Assembly (NCBI RefSeq): GCF_002285635.2
Contig: NZ_CP023049.2
Location: 4,402,001-4,466,000, forward strand
From: Chryseobacterium piperi
GTDB lineage: Bacteria; Bacteroidota; Bacteroidia; Flavobacteriales; Weeksellaceae
Direction of reading: 5' to 3'
DNA length: 64,000 bases
Part shown: one piece after another, positions 17,574-25,880 of the stretch
Position numbering within the stretch: position 1 is the stretch's first letter
How the letters are laid out: each line of letters begins with the position of its first letter
Notes under the pieces: model-generated
Told to the model about the DNA's origin: nothing
What the model saw: the letters and a program-made list of their open reading frames with translations, nothing else
Databases searched by the model: none
Program-made: the position numbers and the translations under genes

Positions 17574-18500
17574 ATGAAAGTAACTGTAGTAGGTGCAGGC
17601 GCTGTAGGAGCAAGCTGTGCGGAATACATCGCTATGAAAAACTTCTGTTCAGAAGTAGTTTTAGTAGACATTAAAGAAGGTTTTGCTGAAGGGAAGGCAA
17701 TGGATTTGATGCAGACAGCATCGCTTAACGGTTTTTATACCAAAATTACTGGAACGACAGGAGATTACAGCAAAACTGCAGGTTCTCATGTAGCAGTAAT
17801 CACTTCAGGAATTCCAAGAAAACCAGGAATGACAAGAGAAGAGTTGATTGGGATCAATGCCGGAATTGTAAAGGATGTTACTGCAAATCTTGTAAAACAT
17901 TCTCCTGACGTTATTATCATCGTGGTTTCTAACCCTATGGATACAATGGCTTATTTGGTACACAAAACTTCTGGTCTTCCGAAAAATAAAATTATCGGAA
18001 TGGGAGGAGCACTGGATTCTGCCAGATTTAAATACAGATTGGCTGAAGCATTAGAAAGTCCAATCTCTGATGTAGACGGAATGGTAATCGCTGCTCACAG
18101 TGATACGGGAATGCTTCCTTTATTAAGCAAAGCAACGAGAAACGGAGTTCCTGTAACTGAATTCCTTGATGCAGATCAACAAAAGTACGTTATTGAAGAA
18201 ACTACAGTTGGAGGAGCTACATTAACTAAATTATTAGGAACTTCTGCTTGGTATGCACCGGGTGCTGCAGTTTCTGTAATGGTTCATGCAATTGCATGTG
18301 ATCAAAAGAAAATGATTCCTTGTTCTTTAATGTTAGAAGGAGAATACAATCAAAACGATATCTGTCTGGGAGTTCCTGCTATTATCGGGAAAAATGGGGT
18401 AGAGAAGATCGTAAATATTACTCTTACTGCAGAAGAACAACTGAAGTTTGCTGAAGCTGCTAAAGCGGTAAGAGAAGTAAACGGAGATCTAAAGTTTTAA
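17574..18500 (+). CDS. mdh: Malate dehydrogenase (LDH-like type)
   Basis: 308 aa. It converts malate and NAD+ to oxaloacetate. The Rossmann motif GAGAVGAS covers residues 7-14, with Asp32 as the NAD-binding acid. Arg82 and Arg88 (PRKPGMTR) and Arg151 (DSAR) bind the substrate carboxylates; Arg at position 82 marks malate rather than lactate specificity. His175 with Asp148 is the likely proton relay. It has its own promoter and a strong terminator. It continues the TCA theme of the sdh operon but is separately transcribed. Confidence 0.95.
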   Translation: MKVTVVGAGAVGASCAEYIAMKNFCSEVVLVDIKEGFAEGKAMDLMQTASLNGFYTKITGTTGDYSKTAGSHVAVITSGIPRKPGMTREELIGINAGIVKDVTANLVKHSPDVIIIVVSNPMDTMAYLVHKTSGLPKNKIIGMGGALDSARFKYRLAEALESPISDVDGMVIAAHSDTGMLPLLSKATRNGVPVTEFLDADQQKYVIEETTVGGATLTKLLGTSAWYAPGAAVSVMVHAIACDQKKMIPCSLMLEGEYNQNDICLGVPAIIGKNGVEKIVNITLTAEEQLKFAEAAKAVREVNGDLKF

Positions 18501-18521
18501 TCTGATTAAACTTATATATAG

Positions 18522-18549
18522 AAAACGCGCCCTTCGGGCGCGTTTTTTT
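18522..18549 (+). terminator. Intrinsic terminator of mdh
   Basis: Stem AAAACGCGCCC / GGGCGCGTTTT with a TTC loop, followed by T-run. Confidence 0.92.
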
Positions 18550-18574
18550 GTTACTTAAATATGCACGTAATAGA

Positions 18575-18991
18575 TTATTTTTCTGCGTGAAGGCCGATTC
18601 TATTGCCTTCCGTATCTATGATGACCGCAATGTATCCTGCGTTCATCTGCATAGGGGGGCTAATTATTTTTCCACCTGCAGGTTCTACTTTATCCAGGAC
18701 CTTTTGAATTTCGGGATAGGCGTTGATATAGACCAAAGTACCTTTTCCGGAAGGTTGATTGTTCTCAGATTTTGATAAAACTCCGGTAATTCTTCCTGAG
18801 GTTGCTTGTACAATGTTAGGATCATAAGGAAAGAATGTAAGTTCTTCATTCGTTTCGGGAATAGAGCGGGTGGTCATTTTAATATCTAAAATAGTTTCAT
18901 AAAATGCTTTTGCTCTGCCTGTATCACTGACCGGGATTTCAAACCAAGTAATGACGTTGGTGTTTTCGTCGATTTTTTTTAATGTTTTCAT
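18575..18991 (-). CDS. VOC (glyoxalase/bleomycin-resistance) family protein
   Basis: 138 aa. It has two beta-alpha-beta-beta-beta modules: VITWFEIPVSDTGRAKAFYETIL at the start, and GTLVYINAYPEIQKVLDKVEPAGGKI with a closing DTEGNRIGLH. It resembles small single-domain VOC proteins, often metal-dependent isomerases, lyases or resistance proteins. The specific reaction is unknown. It is convergent with mdh. Confidence 0.8.
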   Translation of the reverse strand: MKTLKKIDENTNVITWFEIPVSDTGRAKAFYETILDIKMTTRSIPETNEELTFFPYDPNIVQATSGRITGVLSKSENNQPSGKGTLVYINAYPEIQKVLDKVEPAGGKIISPPMQMNAGYIAVIIDTEGNRIGLHAEK

Positions 18992-19128
18992 AGCTCAATA
19001 TTTATAGGTGTAAAGTCGGAGCATCCAATACAATACCAACCATGATGATCGTCATATAATTACTGAGTAAGTCTATGTTTTTTTATTCTGTTCAATTAAA
19101 AAAATGTGTAGTAAATAAATAGATGTTG

Positions 19129-20043
19129 TTATTTCTCTTTGCGTACAAAGTCCCAAACTGAATGGATAAATTCCGGATTTTTCTCATAATATAAAAGATG
19201 CCCACCGTTAATTTGTACTATTTTTTTATTGATAAACCGAAATGATTCATAATGTCTGGTACCTACTGCCTTGTCTCTCTTTCCAGTAATGATAAGGGTT
19301 GGGACTTTAATCTCCCTGGTCAATGGAGTATAATCCATATAATATTCGGAAAACTCTTTGGGCTTTGTAATAACAGCCATTCCAAAATCAATAATTCTTG
19401 GATTTAATGAGTCTATTTTATCCATTTCCTTAATAGTCTCAATGTCATCGGTCAAAAACCTATATCCCATTCTTTTAGCTCTCAATAATTTACTTAATTT
19501 AGAAAGCTCCGAAGAAAGACTGTCTTTTTCTATATTTTTGTTTTCCTGATGGAGAAGCTGATTAGCATATTCAATCTGTTCTTTAACAGATTTTTCATTT
19601 AGAAAATGTAAAGTCACATTGGCTAAAATAATACCTTTTACATGTTGTGGATACTTCTTTGCATAGTTTACCGCAATAATTCCACCGAACGAATGAGCCA
19701 TTAGGAAAACCTTTTCTAATTTTAGATATTGCCGTAATTCTTCAATATCCTGGACCATTTTATCTAAGTGATAACTATCGGACTGGGCTGATTTTCCCGA
19801 GCCTCTTTGATCCATATAAATCATTTTGATATTTTTCTCCAGTTGATTTCCACCCAAGAGCTCAAATGAAGCATATCCCTGACCTGGCCCTCCGGGAATG
19901 TAAATACATGGCTCACCGACTCCAGAGACTTTGTAGTGTATTTTTACATGATCAGAAGTCTGGAAAAAGTCTTCGGAAGAGGACGTGTTTTGTGCAACGA
20001 GATTACTCACAATAAACAAAAACAGAAAGAGAAAAGTTTTCAT
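19129..20043 (-). CDS. Secreted alpha/beta hydrolase, proline-iminopeptidase-like
   Basis: 304 aa with a signal peptide (FLFIVSNLVAQ). The oxyanion motif GGPGQG (about 51-56), MDQRGSGKS and the nucleophile elbow AHSFGG are typical of proline iminopeptidase-type hydrolases. The probable acid is in TGKRDKAVG and the histidine in GGHLLYYE near the C terminus. It would act in the periplasm or outside the cell, perhaps on peptides or esters. It is a single-gene transcript. Confidence 0.82.
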   Translation of the reverse strand: MKTFLFLFLFIVSNLVAQNTSSSEDFFQTSDHVKIHYKVSGVGEPCIYIPGGPGQGYASFELLGGNQLEKNIKMIYMDQRGSGKSAQSDSYHLDKMVQDIEELRQYLKLEKVFLMAHSFGGIIAVNYAKKYPQHVKGIILANVTLHFLNEKSVKEQIEYANQLLHQENKNIEKDSLSSELSKLSKLLRAKRMGYRFLTDDIETIKEMDKIDSLNPRIIDFGMAVITKPKEFSEYYMDYTPLTREIKVPTLIITGKRDKAVGTRHYESFRFINKKIVQINGGHLLYYEKNPEFIHSVWDFVRKEK

Positions 20044-20130
20044 ATGCGGTATTATTTACACTAATAACAGTTTAATGTATCTATTTATTACACCACAGAT
20101 ATTTATTATTAACGCTCTTTAAGCTTTAGA

Positions 20131-20682
20131 CTAATCATGTACGGTTTTTTTAGGTACTTTAAATAATATAATGACTGCCCATATTTGAAGGACGGTTTGA
20201 GTGATATTGATGACTCCAAGCACAGGGTTGCTTCGCAGAGTCATTAGTATTATCGGCAAAGCAAACAACCCTAAACCCAGGATTACCAGAAGAACATATT
20301 TTACCCAATCTGTTCCTTTTCCAGCTAAATAGCCCATTCCAAAAATAAATGAAAGAGTGATCAGTACTATAAATACAGCCATGGCTGATGTAAGAGATTC
20401 ATAAGTCCAGATGATGTTTGCAACAGCTAACGCACCTGAAAGATATATTAAGTTAGCTGCCTTGGTATGATAGGGATGAATCATCACTTCTGTATTATTC
20501 TGCTTTTCTGCAATCAAAGTATTCTTTTTTTCAATCTCTTCAGGACTGAAAACTCTACCTCTTGCCTCTAATATTTCAAACGCATATTCAATAGCCTGAG
20601 GCATAAATCTACTGTCTGGTTTGATGTATTTTTCAAGCTCAGCACTTGACATTTTTTCTAGGATATTTTTATTTACACTCAT
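20131..20682 (-). CDS. Hypothetical four-helix membrane protein
   Basis: 183 aa. The N-terminal ~80 residues are soluble and charged (SSAELEKYIKPDSRFMP... EARGRVFSPEEIEKK). Four hydrophobic helices follow, from about residue 82 to 176. I recognise no family with confidence; the N-terminal part resembles short helical sequences seen in uncharacterised Flavobacteriia membrane proteins. A TAAATTTG -7-like element lies at 20709-20716 on the minus strand. Confidence 0.6.
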   Translation of the reverse strand: MSVNKNILEKMSSAELEKYIKPDSRFMPQAIEYAFEILEARGRVFSPEEIEKKNTLIAEKQNNTEVMIHPYHTKAANLIYLSGALAVANIIWTYESLTSAMAVFIVLITLSFIFGMGYLAGKGTDWVKYVLLVILGLGLFALPIILMTLRSNPVLGVINITQTVLQIWAVIILFKVPKKTVHD

Positions 20683-21048
20683 TGATGATTCAATAATCTT
20701 TTGACGGGCAAATTTAATAAAAGCAGGAATACTTTGAGCTTTTTTGTAATCTGTTTTCGTATAGAAAGAGCAATTGGATGAATCATATCATAAAATTTTC
20801 AAATGGTATAATAAAATTTGTTGCTGATATTACTAAACAATGATTAAATTTTTTAATGACTATTTATTTGATCTGTAATAAAAATTAATTTTGAGTTGTC
20901 TATATAATAAACAGTCTCAGAGATTGAGTTTTCTTTTATAAGCACTAAAGAAAAGTATATAAGTTCATTCATATTCATGAGAATGTATTAATTGTTAGAG
21001 TGTGATTCTAAGATAAAACGCATCCAAAAGATGCGTTTTATTATATCT
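20683..21048. other. Intergenic region between two minus-strand membrane-protein genes
   Basis: 366 bp. It holds a probable -7 element for the gene at 20131-20682 and the terminator at 21014-21040. The AT-rich middle shows no ORF or clear structure. Confidence 0.55.
21014..21040 (-). terminator. Terminator of the DoxX-family gene
   Basis: Perfect 11-bp stem TAAAACGCATC / GATGCGTTTTA with a 5-nt loop, 9 bp beyond the stop codon at 21049. Confidence 0.75.
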
Positions 21049-21459
21049 TTAATCGGTTCTTTCAATTGAATTCATATGCTTCAACTGCTTTTTTTTGCCC
21101 CAGGTGATATACAAAGCGATGAACAGAAATAAAATATTAATGCCAATTTGCGAAGTCTCTCCCCGGAAAATATGAAAAAGAGAAGCTGAAATCATTAATA
21201 TGATTATTCCATAAGCAGTGTATGTGGTAAGTTTTGTTCTAGGGCTGATTATATTCGGAAGTAAGAGCCCGATAGCAGCTAATACATCTATAATTCCGGT
21301 AAAAATTACCAACTCTCTATTTTTTGCTGTCCATGGCCACATTTCAGCAAGCTGGTCAATAGGTTGAAATAGTTTCATAGCGGATGCCCAAAATAATGAA
21401 ACAGATAGAAAGATCTGTGCGATCCAAAGTGAGATGCTTAAAATTCTTGAAGTTTTCAT
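21049..21459 (-). CDS. DoxX-like membrane protein
   Basis: 136 aa, four transmembrane helices. The first helix, ending ASAMKLFQP, and the GIIDVLAAIGLLLP segment are typical of DoxX-like proteins, which are often linked to quinone or redox stress. It is transcribed divergently from the HxlR regulator 117 bp away; HxlR proteins commonly control such neighbours in response to electrophiles or disulfide stress. The function is inferred from that arrangement. Confidence 0.8.
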   Translation of the reverse strand: MKTSRILSISLWIAQIFLSVSLFWASAMKLFQPIDQLAEMWPWTAKNRELVIFTGIIDVLAAIGLLLPNIISPRTKLTTYTAYGIIILMISASLFHIFRGETSQIGINILFLFIALYITWGKKKQLKHMNSIERTD

Positions 21460-21517
21460 TTGTAATTATGTATTGTATTGATCAATCAAAATTACTTACT
21501 TTTGTTATCCGAGCAGG

Positions 21518-21559
21518 ATTACTTTCCTGAGAGATAGTGCTATCTGGTCGGAAAGTAAT
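21518..21559. promoter_or_regulatory. Nested palindromic operator between doxX-like and hxlR-like genes
   Basis: Outer arms ATTACTTTCC (21518-21527) and GGAAAGTAAT (21550-21559) are perfectly complementary. An inner pair AGATAG / CTATCT shares the same centre at 21538-21539. The 42-bp element ends 17 bp before the hxlR ATG, so binding would block its own transcription. TACT...AGTA half-sites are typical of HxlR-type operators. Confidence 0.65.
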
Positions 21560-21576
21560 ATTGAAATCAATGAGTT

Positions 21577-21918
21577 ATGCTAGCAAACGGAGGATGCCCT
21601 AAAACGATGCTTTCCATTAAGGATGCTTTGGAAGCTGTAGAAGGAAAGTGGAAATTACTGATTCTTTTTTCGTTATCCGAAAAGCCCAAAAGGTTTAACG
21701 AGCTTTCAAAAGAAGTAATTGGAATTACAGATAAAATGTTATCCAAAGAATTAAAGCTTTTGGAAATGAATAAGCTTATAAAGAGAGAAGCGTTTGACGC
21801 TGTTCCACCGAAAGTAGAATACTCTATTACAGAACATGGGATGTCTCTTGAAAAGGTACTGGATGAACTGCATTTCTGGGGATTATCTCACAGGTCAAGA
21901 ATTCTGAGTGACTGGTAA
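21577..21918 (+). CDS. HxlR-family transcriptional regulator
   Basis: 113 aa with the winged helix characteristic of HxlR (EGKWKLLILFSL, RFNELSKEVIGITDKMLSKELKLLE, PPKVEYSITEHG). Cys7 near the N terminus (NGGCPKTM) is placed like the redox-sensing cysteine of YodB/HypR-type members. It probably represses itself and the divergent DoxX-like gene through the palindrome at 21518-21559. Confidence 0.88.
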   Translation: MLANGGCPKTMLSIKDALEAVEGKWKLLILFSLSEKPKRFNELSKEVIGITDKMLSKELKLLEMNKLIKREAFDAVPPKVEYSITEHGMSLEKVLDELHFWGLSHRSRILSDW

Positions 21919-21926
21919 ATATTATA

Positions 21927-22466
21927 TTACAGAACATCAAAGCTCATGTATATGGCCGTTTCTGTAGAATCTTTATATAATTTGGTATTAATACCCGTAA
22001 AATTAAATCCTGCCCGCTGATAGAATTTTATAGCTGAATAATTGGTGTTTTGCGTTTCCAATTCTACTATTCTGCAACGTAAATTTCGGGCTTCTCTACT
22101 GGCCATTTTGATTAGTTGCTTTCCAATGGCTTGCCCCCTTAGCTTTTCACTGATTAAAATGTTTTCTATATAAAAGCTGTTGTTCCATTCCCTATGCTCA
22201 GCGATGAGCCAGCCAACCAGCTTATCTCCGTCAAAGGCTCCAAAAGAATGTCCTTTCTCAATAATTTCATTGAGTTCGCTCATCTCATCGGAGTTTGTTT
22301 CCCAGACCTTTTTATAATGTTGTTTTTTCTCTCTTAATGAAAATTCAAATGTATGTGGCATTTCTATAGCGGATACTACAAATATAGTGTCCGTCTCATA
22401 TCCGTTGAGCCCCCAATCTACCGTAGGGTTATTCCTGAGCTTTCCTAATTTTTTAATTTCTATCAT
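21927..22466 (-). CDS. GNAT-family N-acetyltransferase
   Basis: 179 aa. The acetyl-CoA-binding region is ISEKLRGQAIGKQLIKMASREARNLRC (about 105-131), followed by FYQRAGFNFTGIN. The N-terminal region includes a stretch that suggests a specific substrate pocket, but no substrate can be named. It converges on hxlR with 8 bp between the stop codons. Confidence 0.8.
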   Translation of the reverse strand: MIEIKKLGKLRNNPTVDWGLNGYETDTIFVVSAIEMPHTFEFSLREKKQHYKKVWETNSDEMSELNEIIEKGHSFGAFDGDKLVGWLIAEHREWNNSFYIENILISEKLRGQAIGKQLIKMASREARNLRCRIVELETQNTNYSAIKFYQRAGFNFTGINTKLYKDSTETAIYMSFDVL

Positions 22467-22607
22467 AGTAAGTAAAAAGGGGTATTTGTTATTTTTTACA
22501 ATGTGTATATTATCGATATAAATTATGAATCTGTAACGAGAAAAAGATTATTTATTCAGATTTTCAAATTTAAATAAAATTTCATACTACAAAACTTTGA
22601 AAACCCT

Positions 22608-22615
22608 TAAATTTG
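22608..22615 (+). promoter_or_regulatory. -7 promoter element of pafA
   Basis: TAAATTTG matches TAnnTTTG, 21 bp before the ATG. No Pho-box-like repeat was seen here. Confidence 0.5.
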
Positions 22616-22636
22616 CTTTCAATAAAAATTTACTAG

Positions 22637-24283
22637 ATGCTTAGGAAAATTTCAATTGCGGCACTTACCTTGTTGTCCGTAGTTACAATTGATGCTCAGA
22701 AGAACAAAAATTCTCAATTAGAAAGACCCAAATTAGTTGTAGGCTTAGTAGTAGACCAGATGCGTTGGGATTATTTGTATCGTTTTTACAACAAGTATGG
22801 AAATGATGGTTTCAAGAGGTTGCTGAACACCGGATATGCTTTAAATAATGTTCATATTCCTTATGTTCCTACGATCACAGCTTTAGGACACACTTGTATT
22901 TATACAGGGTCGGTTCCGGCAATTCATGGAATCGCGGGTAATGACTGGACAGATAAAGAAACAGGAAAGAATGTGTATTGTACTGCAGACGGAAGCGTAC
23001 AACCTGTTGGAACTACCAATACGAAAACGGGAAGTCATTCTCCGAAAAACCTTTGGTCAACAACGGTTACGGATGAATTGAGATTAGCTACTAATTTCCA
23101 GGCAAAGGTAATTGGGGTATCTTTAAAAGACCGTGCTTCGATTCTTCCCGCAGGACATACGCCAAACGGTGCATTCTGGTTTGATGATTCTACAGGAAAC
23201 TTTATTACCAGCAGCTGGTATATGAATGATTTACCACAGTGGTTGAAATCTTTTAACTCTCAGAACTTACCGGAAAAACTAGTAGCGAATGGATGGAATA
23301 CCTTATTGCCAATCAATCAGTATACAGAAAGTGCTCCTGATAACTCTTCCTGGGAAGGGCTTTTGGGAAGCTCCAAAACTCCAACATTCCCATATAGTAA
23401 TTTAGCCAAAGATTATAAAGATAAAAGAGATAATATCCGTTATACGCCTTTTGGAAATACATTGACCTTAAAATTGGCAGAAGCTTCTGTAGAAGGTGAA
23501 AAGCTGGGAGGTGATGATATTACGGATTTCCTTGCAATCAATTTAGCTTCTACGGATTATGCAGGCCATAAATTTGGTCCGAATTCTATAGAAGTAGAAG
23601 ACGTTTACTTAAGGCTGGATAAAGATCTTGCAGAATTCTTCAATTATCTTGATTCTAAAGTAGGAAAGGGAGAGTATACGGTTTTCTTATCTGCTGACCA
23701 TGGAGGAGCTCATTCTGTAGGATTTTTACAGGAACATAAAATTCCAACAGGTTTCTTTGGAGAAAACAGCCAGAAAGATATCAACCAAAAGCTGAAAGAA
23801 AAATTTGGCGTAGACAAGTTGATCAATGCGGTTGATAATTACCAGATTTATTTTGATAGAAAATTGTTACAAGACAATAAAATCGAATTAAATGATGTAA
23901 GAGATTTTACTATTCAGGAACTTGAAAAAGATCCTACTGTTTTATATGCAGTTTCTGTGAAAGAAGTTCAGGAAGCAACAATTCCGGAGCCTATCAAACA
24001 GAGAATTATCAACGGGATAAACAGACAAAGAAGTGGGGATATACAGCTTATCTCTCATGATTCTATGCTTCCATCTTATGCTAAAACAGGAACAACACAT
24101 AGTGTATGGAATTCTTATGATTCTCATATTCCATTATTATTTATGGGGTGGGGGATTCAGCATGGAGAAAGCAATAAGGCGTACCATATGACAGATATCG
24201 CACCTACCGTTTCTTCTTTACTGAAAATTCAGTTTCCAAGTGGAAATGTAGGAAATCCTATTACAGAAGTAATTGGTAAATAA
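22637..24283 (+). CDS. pafA: Periplasmic alkaline phosphatase, PafA type
   Basis: 548 aa with signal peptide (ALTLLSVVTIDAQ). It hydrolyses phosphate monoesters. It has the alkaline phosphatase superfamily metal sites: Asp40 (VVDQMRWD), the nucleophile Thr81 (PTITALGHT), DYAGHKFGP, SADHGGAHS and GTTHSVWNSYDSH. Asn102, Lys164 and Arg166 match the PafA active-site residues of Elizabethkingia with a constant shift of two. PafA enzymes are usually less phosphate-inhibited than PhoA. It is transcribed alone and ends at a long hairpin. Confidence 0.92.
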   Translation: MLRKISIAALTLLSVVTIDAQKNKNSQLERPKLVVGLVVDQMRWDYLYRFYNKYGNDGFKRLLNTGYALNNVHIPYVPTITALGHTCIYTGSVPAIHGIAGNDWTDKETGKNVYCTADGSVQPVGTTNTKTGSHSPKNLWSTTVTDELRLATNFQAKVIGVSLKDRASILPAGHTPNGAFWFDDSTGNFITSSWYMNDLPQWLKSFNSQNLPEKLVANGWNTLLPINQYTESAPDNSSWEGLLGSSKTPTFPYSNLAKDYKDKRDNIRYTPFGNTLTLKLAEASVEGEKLGGDDITDFLAINLASTDYAGHKFGPNSIEVEDVYLRLDKDLAEFFNYLDSKVGKGEYTVFLSADHGGAHSVGFLQEHKIPTGFFGENSQKDINQKLKEKFGVDKLINAVDNYQIYFDRKLLQDNKIELNDVRDFTIQELEKDPTVLYAVSVKEVQEATIPEPIKQRIINGINRQRSGDIQLISHDSMLPSYAKTGTTHSVWNSYDSHIPLLFMGWGIQHGESNKAYHMTDIAPTVSSLLKIQFPSGNVGNPITEVIGK

Positions 24284-24295
24284 CATTCACACGAT

Positions 24296-24340
24296 ATAAC
24301 TAAAAAAGCATTCCAAAAGGAATGCTTTTTTAGTTATTAT
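24296..24340 (+). terminator. Intrinsic terminator of pafA
   Basis: 19-bp perfect stem (24296-24314 / 24319-24337) around an AAAA loop. The core is GCATTCC/GGAATGC flanked by A6/T6. Confidence 0.88.
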
Positions 24341-24367
24341 AAAATTTAAGAGATTTAATTTTCAGAA

Positions 24368-24694
24368 TTATTCCTGATCTTCAGTCTCGTCTTCTTCATC
24401 CTCGTCCTCATCCTCATCCTCATATTGTTCAAGATAATAGCTGAATGTAAAGTCTTCTAATTCTTCGTCTGCATCTTCGAGAGTGGTAAGCAGATCTTCG
24501 AAAGTTTCAAGTTGGTCGACAGTCATGTTCACAAATTCAAGGTGAAGTGGCATTTCCAGGTCGCCGGTTATAACATCATAAAGTGCATCAAGGTTATCCC
24601 CAAAATATTCAGGAAGGGTGATTTTTTCTTTCAGCTGAGCATAAAAGTCCTCATAATCTCCTATGTTCGTAAAATCTATATATATTGTTTTCAT
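24368..24694 (-). CDS. Barstar-family ribonuclease inhibitor
   Basis: 108 aa from ATG 24694, which overlaps the upstream stop as ATGA; an in-frame TTG at 24712 is less likely. It carries the barstar core LPEYFGDNLDALYDVITG. Tyr30, Asp36 and Asp40 correspond to barstar Tyr29, Asp35 and Asp39, the residues that plug the barnase active site; Trp38 is replaced by Tyr39. An acidic tail (mostly Asp and Glu, last ~16 residues) is added. It is the last gene of an operon with a barnase-like RNase and is therefore probably its immunity protein. Confidence 0.85.
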   Translation of the reverse strand: MKTIYIDFTNIGDYEDFYAQLKEKITLPEYFGDNLDALYDVITGDLEMPLHLEFVNMTVDQLETFEDLLTTLEDADEELEDFTFSYYLEQYEDEDEDEDEEDETEDQE

Positions 24695-25305
24695 ATTGAG
24701 TTGAATTTCCAATTTTTATTCTTTAAAAAAGTCTTGCATTTCTGGCAAAAATCAATTTCTTCATCAGTAGGATTCTTACCTTCTGCACTTCTCATAAAAC
24801 ATGTTTTTTCTGGACAATGTTTCAGTCCTTGTGTGTGGCCAAGTTCATGAATAGCAATCTTAAAAAACTGTTCGTCTATTTTTTTATGGTTTAATCTGAA
24901 ATTTGAAGCAACACAAGCTTTTCCTGGCCTGTAGCCTAAGCCCATTATTCCAAAATCTTTTATTTTACCTTTCGTAGTACTGATGTCTTTAGAGGTTAAT
25001 CCAATTGTTATAAAACCATCTTCTGTCTTTTCACTTAAAAATTTGATTATAGAATCAGCCTTATAGCGTTTTCTTTCCTTGTAATATGCATTTTCGGGTA
25101 GATCTATAGCATCTAAAATTTTTATGTTTGGATAAATCTTTTTAATCTCAGCAGTTACGAACCTTACTCTTTCAGGTTTTATATCATTGAATGGTTGAAT
25201 TAGTATTACTATTTCTTTCTTTTCTTTCTTTGATTTTTTTGGTGTGTCTGAACAGGAAAATAAAAGAATTAAAAATATAAGTAAAAAGTAATTACTGCTT
25301 TTCAA
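24691..25305 (-). CDS. Archaemetzincin-like zinc metalloprotease lipoprotein
   Basis: 204 aa. The start is a TTG at 25305, the only choice that gives a signal peptide (FLILLFSCS, lipobox Cys18); it overlaps the RNase gene by 14 bp. The motif HELGHTQGLKHC (His153, Glu154, His157, His163, Cys164), then Cys169, Met171 and CQKC at 187-190, fits the archaemetzincin pattern HExxHxxGx3Cx4CxM...CxxC closely. Archaemetzincins are usually cytosolic; this one appears exported and lipid-anchored. It lies between a barnase-like toxin gene and a barstar-like inhibitor gene, so it may process or accompany them. That role is inference. Confidence 0.82.
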   Translation of the reverse strand: MKSSNYFLLIFLILLFSCSDTPKKSKKEKKEIVILIQPFNDIKPERVRFVTAEIKKIYPNIKILDAIDLPENAYYKERKRYKADSIIKFLSEKTEDGFITIGLTSKDISTTKGKIKDFGIMGLGYRPGKACVASNFRLNHKKIDEQFFKIAIHELGHTQGLKHCPEKTCFMRSAEGKNPTDEEIDFCQKCKTFLKNKNWKFNSI

Positions 25306-25795
25306 AACTTTTATAATGATTTTTGGTCAGGTAAACATCACCATTTTTAGTAAAGATAATGCGGTCCGCATTTCTGTTTCCACAGTTATAATTAACGTCT
25401 GCTTCAAAATATTGATTTCCTTTTGGTAGATTACCCTCTCTGTTTCCAAATCGGTCACCACCAAGAGCCCGTCCCGGTAATACTTGACAAAGGTTTCCCT
25501 GAGAGGGATTCCAACCTTGCTTTCTGGCCTCATTTTTTGTTATATAATAATCAGGAAGTCGATGATTTTGTTTTACATAACTAATCACTGTTTTTTCAGC
25601 AGTGAGTTGATCAATAGGCTGCTGATTCTGATTATTTACGGCTGATTTATCAGCGGTACTGCTATATTCAATATTGGGTTTGCCTGAGTCTCCGTCCTTT
25701 TTAGTCTCTGTAAATTTGTTAAAAACGTACATAACAAACATTCCGAAGAGAAGTCCAAGGCAGGCAAAAAATAAAGGTCTGGTTTTATTGTTCAT
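25292..25795 (-). CDS. Exported barnase-family ribonuclease
   Basis: 167 aa. An N-terminal hydrophobic helix (about 8-25) acts as signal or anchor; a linker runs to about residue 60. The barnase/binase domain starts near LTAEKTVISYVKQN. Catalytic residues are conserved: Glu131 (YFEADVNY), Arg141, Arg145 (NADR) and His160 (KNHYKSF), matching barnase Glu73, Arg83, Arg87 and His102. GGDRFGNREGNLP is also typical. Cys103 and Cys138 may form a disulfide. It is the first gene of a three-gene overlapping operon ending with a barstar homologue, as expected of a secreted RNase needing intracellular protection. Confidence 0.87.
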   Translation of the reverse strand: MNNKTRPLFFACLGLLFGMFVMYVFNKFTETKKDGDSGKPNIEYSSTADKSAVNNQNQQPIDQLTAEKTVISYVKQNHRLPDYYITKNEARKQGWNPSQGNLCQVLPGRALGGDRFGNREGNLPKGNQYFEADVNYNCGNRNADRIIFTKNGDVYLTKNHYKSFEKQ

Positions 25796-25800
25796 AATAT

Positions 25801-25880
25801 TTTATAATTTATCAATATAACAATATACCAGTTTACCAATGGTTTTAGTTGTTATATTGATTCATTGTTACATTATTTTA
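25801..25880 (+). repeat. Dispersed ~85-bp palindromic repeat, copy A
   Basis: Starts TTTATAATTTATCAATATAA and ends CATTATTTTA. It contains a 13-bp hairpin (ATCAATATAACAA at 25811 / TTGTTATATTGAT ending 25861). It is the reverse complement of 29391-29480 at roughly 85% identity apart from a ~9-nt indel. It overlaps the stop codon of nadE and may act as a 3' structure for it. Confidence 0.7.
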
